A stretch of 33,235 nucleotides of DNA from Mycobacterium paraense (GTDB lineage: Bacteria > Actinomycetota > Actinomycetes > Mycobacteriales > Mycobacteriaceae). This document shows, in pieces, positions 9,301 through 16,548 of this stretch. The notes under the pieces were generated by a model. It was not told where the DNA came from, ran no database searches, and worked only from the letters and a program-made list of their open reading frames with translations. Numbering within the stretch: position 1 is the stretch's first letter; each line of letters starts with the position of its first letter. The position numbers were made by a program, and so were the translations under genes. The DNA lies in contig NZ_LQPM01000045.1 in NCBI RefSeq assembly GCF_002101815.1, positions 1 through 33,235 of the forward strand, written 5' to 3'.

Positions 9301-10522
9301 CGTCAGCGCGCTGGCCCGCACCCCGGCGCCGGCGGGGCGGGACGGCGGTGCCCCGGCGACCACGTCCGCGCCGATCCGGCCGGCCAACGGATCCGCGGCG
9401 GCCGGGTACACCAAGAAGCACCCCCTGATCACCGACATGTCCCGCAATATCAAGCTGGGCCAGCCGGAATCGGCAAAGGATGTGCGACAGTTGGTGTTTC
9501 GTGTCCCCGAAGGCACCATCAGCTACGAGGCCGGTGACGCGCTCGGGGTGTGGCCGCGCAACAGCGACCGCCTGGTCGACGAATGGCTGTCCGTCACGGG
9601 GCTGGATGGGCAAACCCCGGTCGAGGTCGGCGAGCACGGCTTGATGTCGCTGCGCTCCGCGCTGACCGAGCGGATCGAGATCGCCCACATCAGCCGGGAC
9701 CTGGTGCGGTTCGTGCAGGAGCGCACCGGCGACCCGAAGCTCGCCGAGCTGCTGAAGCCCGAAAACCGGGCAGCCCTGAGCGATTGGGCCTGGGGGCGCC
9801 AGTCCATCGACCTGCTGGCGCAGCTGCCGGTCTACGCATCGGCCCACGAGTGGCTGAGGGTCCTCAAACGCCTTCAGCCGCGGCTGTACTCGATCTCGTC
9901 GAGCCCCAAAGTCTGCCCCGCCGAAGTCCACCTGACGGTCTCGCCGGTGCGCTACAACTTCCAGGGCGTCCCGCGCCGCGGGGTGTGCTCGACCTACCTT
10001 GCCGACCGCTCCCCCGGCGACCGCGTCGCCGTCTTTTTGCAGCAGTCGAGCAACTTCCGGCCGCCCAGCGACCCGGACACCCCGATGATCATGATCGGGC
10101 CGGGCACCGGGATCGCGCCCTTCCGCGGCTTCCTGCAGGAGCGGCGCGCCCTCGGGCACACCGGCCCCAACTGGTTGTTCTTCGGCGAACAGCACGCCGC
10201 CACCGACTACTACTACCGCGACGAGATCGAGCAGATGCACGCCGACGGGCTGCTGACCGAACTGGACCTGGCGTTCTCGAGGGACCAGCGCGAAAAGGTC
10301 TACGTGCAGCACCTGATGCGCAACCGCGGGGCCCAGCTGTGGCGCTGGCTGCAGGACGGCGCGCAGCTGTATGTCTGCGGTAACGCCGACCCGATGGCCA
10401 AGGACGTCGACCGCGCGCTCTGCGACATCGCGGCCGAGCACGGCAACCTCGAGCCGGACGCCGCGCGGGCCTACGTCCAATCCCTGGGCGCCGACAAGCG
10501 CTACCACCGCGACGTCTACTAA
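6305..10522 (+). CDS. nasN: NADPH-dependent assimilatory nitrate reductase, molybdopterin oxidoreductase-CysJ flavoprotein fusion
   Basis: This is a 1405-residue single-chain enzyme. Residues 1-730 form a NarB/NasC-type molybdopterin oxidoreductase: [4Fe-4S] ligands Cys17, Cys20, Cys24 and Cys58, and the likely Mo-ligating Cys151 in NSRLCMASA. Residues about 860-1005 form a flavodoxin-like FMN domain starting at WASQTGNAEE. Residues about 1035-1405 form an FAD/NADPH reductase with RLYSISSSP near 1193, IGPGTGIAPFRGF near 1260, the NADPH 2'-phosphate motif FSRDQREKVYVQ near 1322, and an aromatic C-terminal Tyr. Electrons can pass NADPH-FAD-FMN-FeS-Mo to nitrate in the cytoplasm. The layout agrees with the NasN enzyme I recall from M. 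smegmatis; databases often call it a nitrate reductase/sulfite reductase flavoprotein fusion. The GTG at 6305 follows GAGGAGGG by 8 nt. Confidence 0.92.
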   Translation: MATEPRGARTDAVNSMCAYCGVGCGMVLHVTTDPDSGRRHVAKSVGDTSHPANFGRLCTKGATTSDLLAAPGRLDTAHARAERGETLEPLDIDDAITRSANWLRAIIDRHGPDAFAMYVSGQMSLEAQYLANKLTKGFIRTNQIESNSRLCMASAGSGYKLSLGADGPPGSYQDFDRADVFLVIGSNMADCHPILFLRMMDRVKAGAKLIVVDPRRTATAEKADLFLQIAPGSDLALLNGLLHLIVENGQTDADFIAEFTEGWEVMPSFLEQYTPGTVSEITGIPTEDIRTAARWIGEAENFLSCWTMGLNQSTHGTWNTNAICNLHLATGTICKPGSGPFSLTGQPNAMGGREMGYMGPGLPGQRSVLSAADREFVEDVWGIPSGSLRTDVGTGTIDMFSRMADGHIKACWVICTNPVASVANRRTVLAGLERAELVITQDAFLDTETNEYADIVLPATLWTESEGVMVNSERNLTLFQPALQAAGQALPDWQIIARIACEMGFSDSFSYASAEEVFEEIKQFWNPATGYDLRGASYDRLRRTPLQWPCPPDGADRNPIRYLNDGISQTRSVREDGSAPPLAFPTPSGRAVFFARPHLLPEEMPDDDYPLLLNTGRLPHQWHTMTKTGKVAKLNKLNPGPFVEIHPDDAARLQISENDRVEVASRRGRAVLPAVVTDRVRPGNCFAPFHWNDAFGEYLAINAVTNDAVDPVSHQPEFKACAVTLTKVAAAETESAPEPEVSADTPEPGQESSVSHVDALAELFGVADEPAPTFDERGRSYLAGMLAGLRSEAGRRAGGVPTLPVGAPFDTRTRFWVDGVLAGMFARTEGPGPMPELPTAVQDGAPTVPAPQADSAPKRAPVVVLWASQTGNAEELAADVAARLGESSVPVALRGMDDFPAAELATTRELLLITSTTGDGDPPDNGAALWRALTSDGAPRFTDTRYAVLALGDSNYDDFCGHGRKLDERLAELGATRIVDRVDCEPDYEDAAATWLSGVVSALARTPAPAGRDGGAPATTSAPIRPANGSAAAGYTKKHPLITDMSRNIKLGQPESAKDVRQLVFRVPEGTISYEAGDALGVWPRNSDRLVDEWLSVTGLDGQTPVEVGEHGLMSLRSALTERIEIAHISRDLVRFVQERTGDPKLAELLKPENRAALSDWAWGRQSIDLLAQLPVYASAHEWLRVLKRLQPRLYSISSSPKVCPAEVHLTVSPVRYNFQGVPRRGVCSTYLADRSPGDRVAVFLQQSSNFRPPSDPDTPMIMIGPGTGIAPFRGFLQERRALGHTGPNWLFFGEQHAATDYYYRDEIEQMHADGLLTELDLAFSRDQREKVYVQHLMRNRGAQLWRWLQDGAQLYVCGNADPMAKDVDRALCDIAAEHGNLEPDAARAYVQSLGADKRYHRDVY

Positions 10523-10551
10523 AGGCCAGCCCGCGAGCCTTTAATACGACG

Positions 10552-10578
10552 GAAACATCGCACACCCGCCGCCGAAAC
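10552..10578 (+). promoter_or_regulatory. Second, diverged copy of the GlnR-like operator
   Basis: GAAAC-N6-CACCC-N6-GAAAC again places the two GAAAC blocks exactly 22 bp apart. Flanking blocks shared with the site upstream of the reductase are GGAAACATCG, GCCGAAACATC, CCGCACCATT, TTGCG and TCGAGGAGGG. It lies only 29 nt after the reductase stop codon and ends in a strong ribosome-binding site before a GTG at 10625. The order and similarity show a duplicated promoter/leader rather than chance. Confidence 0.6.
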
Positions 10579-10624
10579 ATCCCCGCCGCACCATTGCCTC
10601 AGCTGGTTGCGTCGAGGAGGGGCC

Positions 10625-10921
10625 GTGAGCGTCGCTCGGGAGTGTGATGGGCCCGATCGGGTCATGAAAAGCGTCTGCCCGCTGCGGTGCCGGCGGCATC
10701 CCGAAGGCCAGGCGTCGGCCGCCGGGCAGGTCGACTGGGCCGGGTTGCCGGTCAACCTCGACATGGCGTTCTCGCGGGAGCAGCGCGACAAGGTCTACGT
10801 CCAACACGTGATGCGCAAGCAGGGCAGCCAGCTCTGGCGATGGGTGCACGGCGACGCCCAGATCTGCGTCTGCGAAACCGCGGCCGAGGACGGGCAGCAC
10901 CTCACCGGCGCCAACCAGTAA
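10625..10921 (+). pseudogene. Truncated remnant of a duplicated nitrate reductase
   Basis: This is an intact 98-codon frame beginning at a GTG after GAGGAGGG. Residues about 43-80 (DMAFSREQRDKVYVQH and RKQGSQLWRW) align with about residues 1320-1358 of the neighbouring reductase, at roughly two-thirds identity by eye. That segment contains the NADPH 2'-phosphate contacts. All Mo, FeS, FMN and FAD domains and the GPGTG loop are missing, and the end diverges to a non-homologous tail. With the duplicated leader upstream, the simplest reading is a tandem duplication followed by a large internal deletion. No enzyme activity is possible, though the short ORF could still be translated. Confidence 0.6.
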
Positions 10922-10937
10922 CCGCCGGCGGTTTACC

Positions 10938-11426
10938 TCACCGAGTCCTCGGAACCGGCTGGCCATATACGGCCACCACCACGGTGCGGTCCAGGCTGTT
11001 GTCCGACCACACGCCGATCGCGGTATTGGCGCAGTCCCGGATGATCGCCATGTCGTCGGGGTTGTAGTACCACTGGTTGACCAGCTCCAGGCTGCTGATG
11101 GCCATGGCCGGATTGGTCGCCACCGTCTCGGCGGCCTTGCCGTTGAATCCCGCCGCGATGGCGCGGTCCTGCGGCGTCGACCCGTCGGATCCCATGTCAT
11201 CGTTGATGTTTCGGTTGTTGATCATGTCCTCCGCGTGCCATTCTGCGGCCAGCGTCAGCGCATTGTTTCTGATGACATCGTTCGTGCAGCCCGCCTGGTG
11301 CTGCAGGGTGTAGACGGCGGAGACGACGGCGCTGTTGAGCCGCTTGTTGTCGGCCTGCGCGACGGGAGCGACCAGCACCGCGGCGACCACTACGGCGGGT
11401 ACCGCCCGGGCGAGAAGGCTTCGCAT
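10938..11426 (-). CDS. Secreted CAP (SCP/PR-1) domain protein
   Basis: This is a 162-residue protein with a signal peptide ending near VAQA (about residues 1-26). The mature domain has features of the bacterial CAP superfamily: an early Cys pair partner, a helix LTLAAEWHAEDMINNRNI, the MGSDGSTPQDRAIAAGF segment, AETVATNP and a C-terminal VVAVYGQP strand. CAP proteins in bacteria have few defined activities; lipid binding and peptidoglycan-related roles are suggested for some. The ATG at 11426 overlaps the stop of the upstream Mce-associated gene (TGATG); an in-frame GTG at 11429 is an alternative. The coupling makes it the last gene of the mce operon. It is convergent with the reductase remnant 16 nt away. 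Confidence 0.85.
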   Translation of the reverse strand: MRSLLARAVPAVVVAAVLVAPVAQADNKRLNSAVVSAVYTLQHQAGCTNDVIRNNALTLAAEWHAEDMINNRNINDDMGSDGSTPQDRAIAAGFNGKAAETVATNPAMAISSLELVNQWYYNPDDMAIIRDCANTAIGVWSDNSLDRTVVVAVYGQPVPRTR

Positions 11427-12031
11427 CACACCGGGTCGAAACGCGAAACCAGCCAGCGGCCGTTGACCTTGTCCAGCGTGACCCGAACGACGGGCTGGGT
11501 ATCCGTGGGCGCCCCCTCGCCGATCGTCACGGTCTGATCGACGAACAACACCACCACGGCATGATTGGCCGTCGCCGAGACCGACGCTGCCGCATTGACT
11601 TTGGCCACCGACGAGATGTGCTTTTCCTTGGCTCCCGGAACGACGACCCGGCGCGTCAGCTCGGCGTACGCATCCTTGAACTCACCGGTCAGCCGTTCGC
11701 GCGCCGCACCCAGGTCCTTTTCCACCGAGTCCGCCTTGTAGGACAACAAAGCCACCGTGTCTTCGCCGGCGACCCGCACCGATTCGGACCGGGCCCGGGC
11801 GAGGTCATCGGCCGAGCCGGCGACCCACCTGAAGTAGCCCGCCGCGACGGCCAACAGCAGCGCGAGCGCGGGCAAGACGCCAACCGCGAGCACCCGCGTC
11901 CACGCGATGCGCCGCTTCTCCACGGCGGCCGGGGCCTCCGATTGTTGTTGTGCGGTGACATCTTCCGCCTCGGCCGGAGCTTCCGCCTCAGCCTCGACGG
12001 CGGTTTCCGTGTCCTCTCTGAGTGTCGTCAT
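11426..12031 (-). CDS. Mce-associated membrane protein
   Basis: This 201-residue protein has an acidic, Glu/Ala-rich cytoplasmic N-terminus, a single membrane segment at about residues 45-68 (VLAVGVLPALALLLAVAAGY), and an extracytoplasmic domain ending in VRVTLDKVNGRWLVSRFDPV. That closing motif is the hallmark of Mce-associated (Mas) proteins such as Rv0177/Rv0178. These proteins are thought to stabilise or complete the Mce transporter in the envelope. The ATG at 12031 overlaps the stop of the preceding Mas gene as ATGA. A longer in-frame start at 12100 exists but would overlap that gene by over 70 nt, so the shorter start is preferred. Confidence 0.85.
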   Translation of the reverse strand: MTTLREDTETAVEAEAEAPAEAEDVTAQQQSEAPAAVEKRRIAWTRVLAVGVLPALALLLAVAAGYFRWVAGSADDLARARSESVRVAGEDTVALLSYKADSVEKDLGAARERLTGEFKDAYAELTRRVVVPGAKEKHISSVAKVNAAASVSATANHAVVVLFVDQTVTIGEGAPTDTQPVVRVTLDKVNGRWLVSRFDPV

Positions 12032-12612
12032 GGTACGAACACCACGTTCGACACCTTGGCGTCGTTCCCGACCGACCGGACCTCGATTCGCATCCGCCAC
12101 TCTCGCGGCGCCTCCTCGCCGCCCGCGGTTCGTGATTTGACGGCGATCGCGACGAGCACCTGCGCCGAATCGCCCCGCTGAGATTCCAGTCCCGCGTCGG
12201 TGACGGTGCCCTCCGACTTCGATTGCGCCGCCTTGACGACCTCGACGAACGGCTTGGACCGTTGCTCGAAATCGTCCCGGAACGCCCCGGTGGACAAGTC
12301 GAGGATCCGCTGCACGTCGGCGTCCGCCTGGGTGTAGTTGATCGTCGTGAGGTTCACCGCGCCCTGGCGTGCGACCTGAACGTATAAGTCGCGCTTGGTC
12401 TTCGCCTCACGGTCTTCGTAGGCCCGGTAACCCAGCCAGCCGGCCAATCCGGCCAGCGCCACCACGAGCGCGGCGCTGACCACCACCGCCGTTGCCGCGC
12501 GCGAAAGCCTTGGAGTGGCCCGGCGCCGCCAGCGCGCGAGCCGCCCCCCGGATTCCTGGGGCGCGTCGCCGTCGACATCTGGGGTCTCGGCTTCTTGGGA
12601 TTCTTCGGCCAT
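12028..12612 (-). CDS. Mce-associated membrane protein
   Basis: This 194-residue protein has a charged cytoplasmic N-terminus with many Arg just before one membrane segment at about residues 40-62 (AVVVSAALVVALAGLAGWLGY), then a periplasmic domain with YTQADADVQRILDLSTGAFRD. This 'D..RIL..STG.F..DF' pattern is the signature of Mas proteins encoded after mceF. It starts 16 nt after the mceF stop and its TGA overlaps the start of the second Mas gene, so the two should be made in balance and may form a heteromer. Confidence 0.88.
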   Translation of the reverse strand: MAEESQEAETPDVDGDAPQESGGRLARWRRRATPRLSRAATAVVVSAALVVALAGLAGWLGYRAYEDREAKTKRDLYVQVARQGAVNLTTINYTQADADVQRILDLSTGAFRDDFEQRSKPFVEVVKAAQSKSEGTVTDAGLESQRGDSAQVLVAIAVKSRTAGGEEAPREWRMRIEVRSVGNDAKVSNVVFVP

Positions 12613-12628
12613 GTTGCTCCTTCACTGC

Positions 12629-14107
12629 TTATGGCTGCGGGACGAGAAGTGATTGCCAGTCCTTGGCACGCGGATGCGCCAGGTCGGACTCGGTGTAGCG
12701 GCGCCCATCGGGGCCTATGTAGTCACCGGTGGCCGGGTCGTACGTGGCGACGGCGAGGGGTGGCGGGGCCGGGGCCGCCGGCGCGGTTCCCCGCGGTGGC
12801 GGCAGCCGAGGGTCTTGTCCCGGCGGATACATCGGAACGCCCTGCCCGCTGTAGGTGGCGTTGGGGTCGCCCTTCCAGTTGTAGCCGTCATTGAGCGGCG
12901 CATATTCTTCGTCGCTTTCGCACAGCTCGATCGTGGGCGCACGCTTCCACGGCTTCGCCTCACACGGAATGTTGCGCACCCCACGGACATTGAACTCCGA
13001 ATCCTGTGGCACTCTGCAGAACAGGTCCGCGGCGGGCCGGTCCGGAGCGTCGACGCTGGCCGGTGACCGGCGCTGCGTCGGCGGCAGGTACCCGGTCGTG
13101 CAGGGCGGCGGCAGGTTGATGTTGAGGTTGAAGTCCAACTGGGCTCCCCGGTACTCCTGCTTGGTGTTGGAGCTGGGCACCACGATCGCCGCCATGGCCG
13201 CGATGCCCTGCGGCAACAGCACCAGCAGTTGCTCGATGTCGTGGCGGTAGACGACGGCGATGTCGCCGAGGCTCACCAGGTTGGCGAACAGGACGGGCAC
13301 CGCGGGCGCCACCCGGTCGAACAGCGCGCGGCCTTCCTCCACCCCGGACGTGCCCTGCGTCAACAGATCGCGCAGCGCCGCATCTTGCGCCTTGAACTGG
13401 GCCGTGATGGCGGCGGTTCGATTGGCCCACGTGGCGATCGCATCCGACGTCTGCACCTGGGAGTTGAGCACCGCCGGGGACTGGTCGATCAGGGCGGCGA
13501 GCGGATCGACGGTCCGGCCTCCGGCAACGGCAAGCGCGGTCGATCCGTCGACGATCCGGGACAGCTCCGGCCCGAGACCGCTGACCGCGCGGTTGGATTC
13601 GTCGATCACCGTGTGCAGGTTGTCCCGCGGAATCGCCTGCAACGCACGGTTGGTCATGTCGAGCAGGTGTCCGATGTCGACGGGCACGTCGACGTGACCG
13701 GCGGGGATGACATCGCCGGCGCGCAGCTGCCTGGAGTGTTCGGCATCCTTGCCAGCCTGCGGGGTCAGTTCGATGTACTGCTCCCCGATCGCCGAGCGGC
13801 TGTGCACCGATGCCTGCACGTCGGCGGGCACCTTGACCGCGGATCGCAAGGCCAGCACCGCCCGCACCCCGGTGGCGGTGACCTCGACCGACTTGACCTG
13901 GCCCACATCGGTGCCGCGGTAGGTGACGACCGAAGTCTGGTAGAGGCCACCCGATTGCGGCAGATCGACCGTGACGTTGTACTCGCCGATCCCGAACAGC
14001 GTCGCGGGCAGCTTCATGAAGTTGAAAGCCATTGCGCCACAAGACACCAGGGTCACCAGAGCCAGGACCGACAACTGGATCCACGTGCGGCGGTTCAGGC
14101 GCAGCAT
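12629..14107 (-). CDS. mceF: MCE family protein MceF
   Basis: This 492-residue substrate-binding subunit of the Mce importer has an N-terminal membrane anchor at about residues 10-30, an MCE/MlaD domain (YNVTVDLPQSGGLYQTSVVTYRG, about 42-120), then a long helical region. Its C-terminus is typical of MceF: Cys-containing blocks, a Pro-rich stretch and the TGDYIGPDGRRYTESDLAH motif near the end. The ATG at 14107 immediately follows the mceE stop without a gap. It forms part of the trans-periplasmic helical channel expected from Mce structures; this role is family knowledge. Confidence 0.92.
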   Translation of the reverse strand: MLRLNRRTWIQLSVLALVTLVSCGAMAFNFMKLPATLFGIGEYNVTVDLPQSGGLYQTSVVTYRGTDVGQVKSVEVTATGVRAVLALRSAVKVPADVQASVHSRSAIGEQYIELTPQAGKDAEHSRQLRAGDVIPAGHVDVPVDIGHLLDMTNRALQAIPRDNLHTVIDESNRAVSGLGPELSRIVDGSTALAVAGGRTVDPLAALIDQSPAVLNSQVQTSDAIATWANRTAAITAQFKAQDAALRDLLTQGTSGVEEGRALFDRVAPAVPVLFANLVSLGDIAVVYRHDIEQLLVLLPQGIAAMAAIVVPSSNTKQEYRGAQLDFNLNINLPPPCTTGYLPPTQRRSPASVDAPDRPAADLFCRVPQDSEFNVRGVRNIPCEAKPWKRAPTIELCESDEEYAPLNDGYNWKGDPNATYSGQGVPMYPPGQDPRLPPPRGTAPAAPAPPPLAVATYDPATGDYIGPDGRRYTESDLAHPRAKDWQSLLVPQP

Positions 14108-15229
14108 TCAGTACCCCCCGAAGTGGTACGGATAGGTCAGGGGGTTGCCGCCCGTGACGGGGCTCGGCTGCATGCCTATCGTGCGTCCCCACTGCAGTTC
14201 GAGCTGGGTGAGGTTGCCTTCCCACCGCGAGCCCGTGAACAGCCCCTGGTCGATGCGGCTCAGCGTCAGGTCCACGATCAGCGTCAGGTTGGCGTAGTCG
14301 CCCCGGAACCAGTTCCGCGCCGTGGACGCCGGCCAGGGATACGCCACCAAGCCGTCCAGACCCCTGGTGAGCGACGGTCCGGCATCGGCGAGCGACCGCA
14401 GCACCGGCGCGATGTTGCGCAGGTTGTTCACCAGAGACTCCTTGCTCTGATGGATGGTGTCGGCCGCGATCGCGCTGAACTTGCCGAGCTGATCGATCGC
14501 GTCGGCGATCTTGGTGCGCTCCTCGGCAAGCACCGCAAAGGCTTTCGGCACCGTGGTCAACGCCTTGTCGACGACGACATCTTTGGCGGCGACCTGTCCG
14601 GCCAACGAATTGAGATTCTCCGAAGCCGCGATGATGTCATCGGTCTGGGCGTTGGTGCCCGCGATGAACTGGTCGAGCTGGCCCAGCAGGCTGCGCATGT
14701 CGTTGTCGCGCCCGGCGAAGGCCTTGGCGAGCGCCTGGGTGATTTCCTGCAGCTGACCCAGGCCCCCGCCGTTGAGCAGGATCGACACCGAGGCCAGGGT
14801 CTGCTCGGTGGTCGGGTACATGCTCGCGTGCGACAACGGGATCACCGACCCGTTCTTCAGTTCGCCGACGGGCGGCTCGTCCTTGGGCGCCCCGAGTTCG
14901 ATGTGCATGGAGCCGAGCAGGCTGGTCTGGCCGAGCTTGGCGGTCGAATTGGCCGGCAGGCGCACGTCGCCGTTGATGCGCATGGTGACCAGCGCATGCC
15001 AGTCCTGCAGCTCGATCTTGGTCACGTTGCCGACGTTGACGTCGTCGACCCGAACCCGGGTGTTCTCCTGGATGGTCACCACGTCGGGCATCTGCGCCTG
15101 GACCGTGTAGGAACCGGGGCCGCCGCCGGCGGTGCCGGGCAGGGTGAACGAATTCAGGCCCTTCCATCCGCAGCCCGGCAGGGCGGCGATCAACGCGCCG
15201 CAGAGCGCCGCGGCTATCGCCCGCCTCAC
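14108..15229 (-). CDS. mceE: MCE family lipoprotein MceE
   Basis: This 373-residue protein is the only Mce subunit here with a lipobox: ALPGC, with Cys at residue 20, as expected for the E position (LprK-like). An MCE domain follows (YTVQAQMPDVVTIQENTRVRVDDVNVG), then a helical region with SLLGSMHIELG and NGSVIPLSHA. The chosen GTG at 15229 overlaps the mceD stop as GTGA and begins directly at the signal peptide. The frame is open further upstream, but that extension would lie inside mceD and lacks a signal sequence. Confidence 0.9.
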   Translation of the reverse strand: MRRAIAAALCGALIAALPGCGWKGLNSFTLPGTAGGGPGSYTVQAQMPDVVTIQENTRVRVDDVNVGNVTKIELQDWHALVTMRINGDVRLPANSTAKLGQTSLLGSMHIELGAPKDEPPVGELKNGSVIPLSHASMYPTTEQTLASVSILLNGGGLGQLQEITQALAKAFAGRDNDMRSLLGQLDQFIAGTNAQTDDIIAASENLNSLAGQVAAKDVVVDKALTTVPKAFAVLAEERTKIADAIDQLGKFSAIAADTIHQSKESLVNNLRNIAPVLRSLADAGPSLTRGLDGLVAYPWPASTARNWFRGDYANLTLIVDLTLSRIDQGLFTGSRWEGNLTQLELQWGRTIGMQPSPVTGGNPLTYPYHFGGY

Positions 15230-16548
15230 GATGCCCCCGTCGGAAGCATCAGGTCGCGCAGCACCTGCGTCGAATCGACCGTTCCGTTCGGCGGTGGCGG
15301 CGCCTCTGCGGGCTGCGGCGCCTGGACGGGCGCCGGCGGCGGCGCATCCGGCGGCGGTGTGGCGTCGGGCGGCGTGTAGCCGGGCCGTAGCCGGTCCTCG
15401 CTGTAGGTGATTTCGTTCGGCCGGGCCTGGGTCCCGACGAACGGGTTGAGGCCGAACGGAAGGTAGTTGTAGATGCGGTTTTTGATGATCGGGTTGATGT
15501 ACTGCAGGCAGAGCTTGGACACCCGGTCCAGGCGCAGCCGGGAGGCCGCCTCGATCGAGCTGCAGATCCATTGCGGGATGTCGGCGAAGTTGTTCAACGC
15601 CATGATGCCGGTCATGGCGCTCTGCGCCGGCTGGTAGATGTTCAGGAAATTCTGGAACACGGTCGGGGCGATGTGCAGGATCTGCTTGATGTCCGCGCGG
15701 CTGTCGTTGAGCACGGTGGTGATGGACCCCAGCCGGTCGAACGTGACGCCCACGGCTTCCCGGTTCTCGGAAAGAAAGTCGCGCAGATCGGTCAGCGCCC
15801 CATCGAGCCCCTTCACCGCGTTCGCCACTTCGTTGGGCGTGTTCGACAGGACCGTCGTCACACCGGCCAGGTTCTGGTTGAACGAGGCCAGCAGGTCGCT
15901 GCTGGAATAGAGCGCCGACACCAGCAGCTGCAGGTTGCGCACGGTGCTGAAGATGTCGTCGGCGTGATCGCCCAGCGCCGAAATCGCCTCGGACAGCTTC
16001 ATTACGGTGTCGCGGGCCGTGTCACCCTCGCCCCGCACATTGTCGGCGGCCGAGTTGATGAACTCGCCGACCGAGTTCACGCCGCCGGGCGCGGTGGGCT
16101 GCAGCGCCTCGGTCAGCTTCTCGAGCTGCCTGCGGAAGTCGTCCCATTCGACCGGAACCGCGGTGCGGCTCAGCGGGATCGACGCGCCGGGGCTCAATTT
16201 GGGACCGCCGGAGTACGCCGGCACGAGCTGGATCGCCCGGGACGTCACCAGCGACGGGGACAGGATCGCCGCGCGGGCATCGGCGGGGACGGCATACTGC
16301 TTGTCCACGGAGAAGGTCACTTTGGAGCTGGCGGGCTGCGGCTCGATCCTGTCCACCACCCCCACCGCCACGCCGAGGATCCGAACCTCGTCGCCGACGA
16401 ACAGGCCGTTGGCTTCCGCGAAATATGCTGTGTAGGTGGTTCTTTGAACCTCTCGGAACAGCTTGGTGCCGACGAGGAAGGAAGCCACGACCAATGTCGC
16501 GACCAGGCTGATGCCGGCCGCCGCCTGCAGGGCGCGCCGCCGGGTCAC
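15226..16548 (-). CDS. mceD: MCE family protein MceD
   Basis: This 440-residue protein has an N-terminal anchor at about residues 8-28 and an MCE domain beginning YTAYFAEANGLFVGDEVRILGVAVG, then a long alpha-helical segment. The C-terminus is Pro-rich (PPPDAPPPAPVQAPQP), as in many MceC/MceD proteins. The GTG at 16548 overlaps the mceC stop and its TGA overlaps the mceE start. It is one of the six different subunits of the lipid channel. Confidence 0.9.
   Translation of the reverse strand: MTRRRALQAAAGISLVATLVVASFLVGTKLFREVQRTTYTAYFAEANGLFVGDEVRILGVAVGVVDRIEPQPASSKVTFSVDKQYAVPADARAAILSPSLVTSRAIQLVPAYSGGPKLSPGASIPLSRTAVPVEWDDFRRQLEKLTEALQPTAPGGVNSVGEFINSAADNVRGEGDTARDTVMKLSEAISALGDHADDIFSTVRNLQLLVSALYSSSDLLASFNQNLAGVTTVLSNTPNEVANAVKGLDGALTDLRDFLSENREAVGVTFDRLGSITTVLNDSRADIKQILHIAPTVFQNFLNIYQPAQSAMTGIMALNNFADIPQWICSSIEAASRLRLDRVSKLCLQYINPIIKNRIYNYLPFGLNPFVGTQARPNEITYSEDRLRPGYTPPDATPPPDAPPPAPVQAPQPAEAPPPPNGTVDSTQVLRDLMLPTGAS

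Noticed and set aside
7751..10507. Long minus-strand ORF of 918 codons antisense to the nitrate reductase
   Set aside because: Val/Gly/Arg/Asp-rich composition typical of the antisense of a real GC-rich gene, with no recognisable motif.
13229..15379. Plus-strand ORF of 716 codons across mceE and mceF
   Set aside because: Antisense shadow of two clear Mce genes; low-complexity composition and no plausible start signal.
15230..15571. Upstream extension of the mceE reading frame
   Set aside because: It would overlap mceD and remove the signal peptide and lipobox from the N-terminus; the GTG at 15229 places them correctly.
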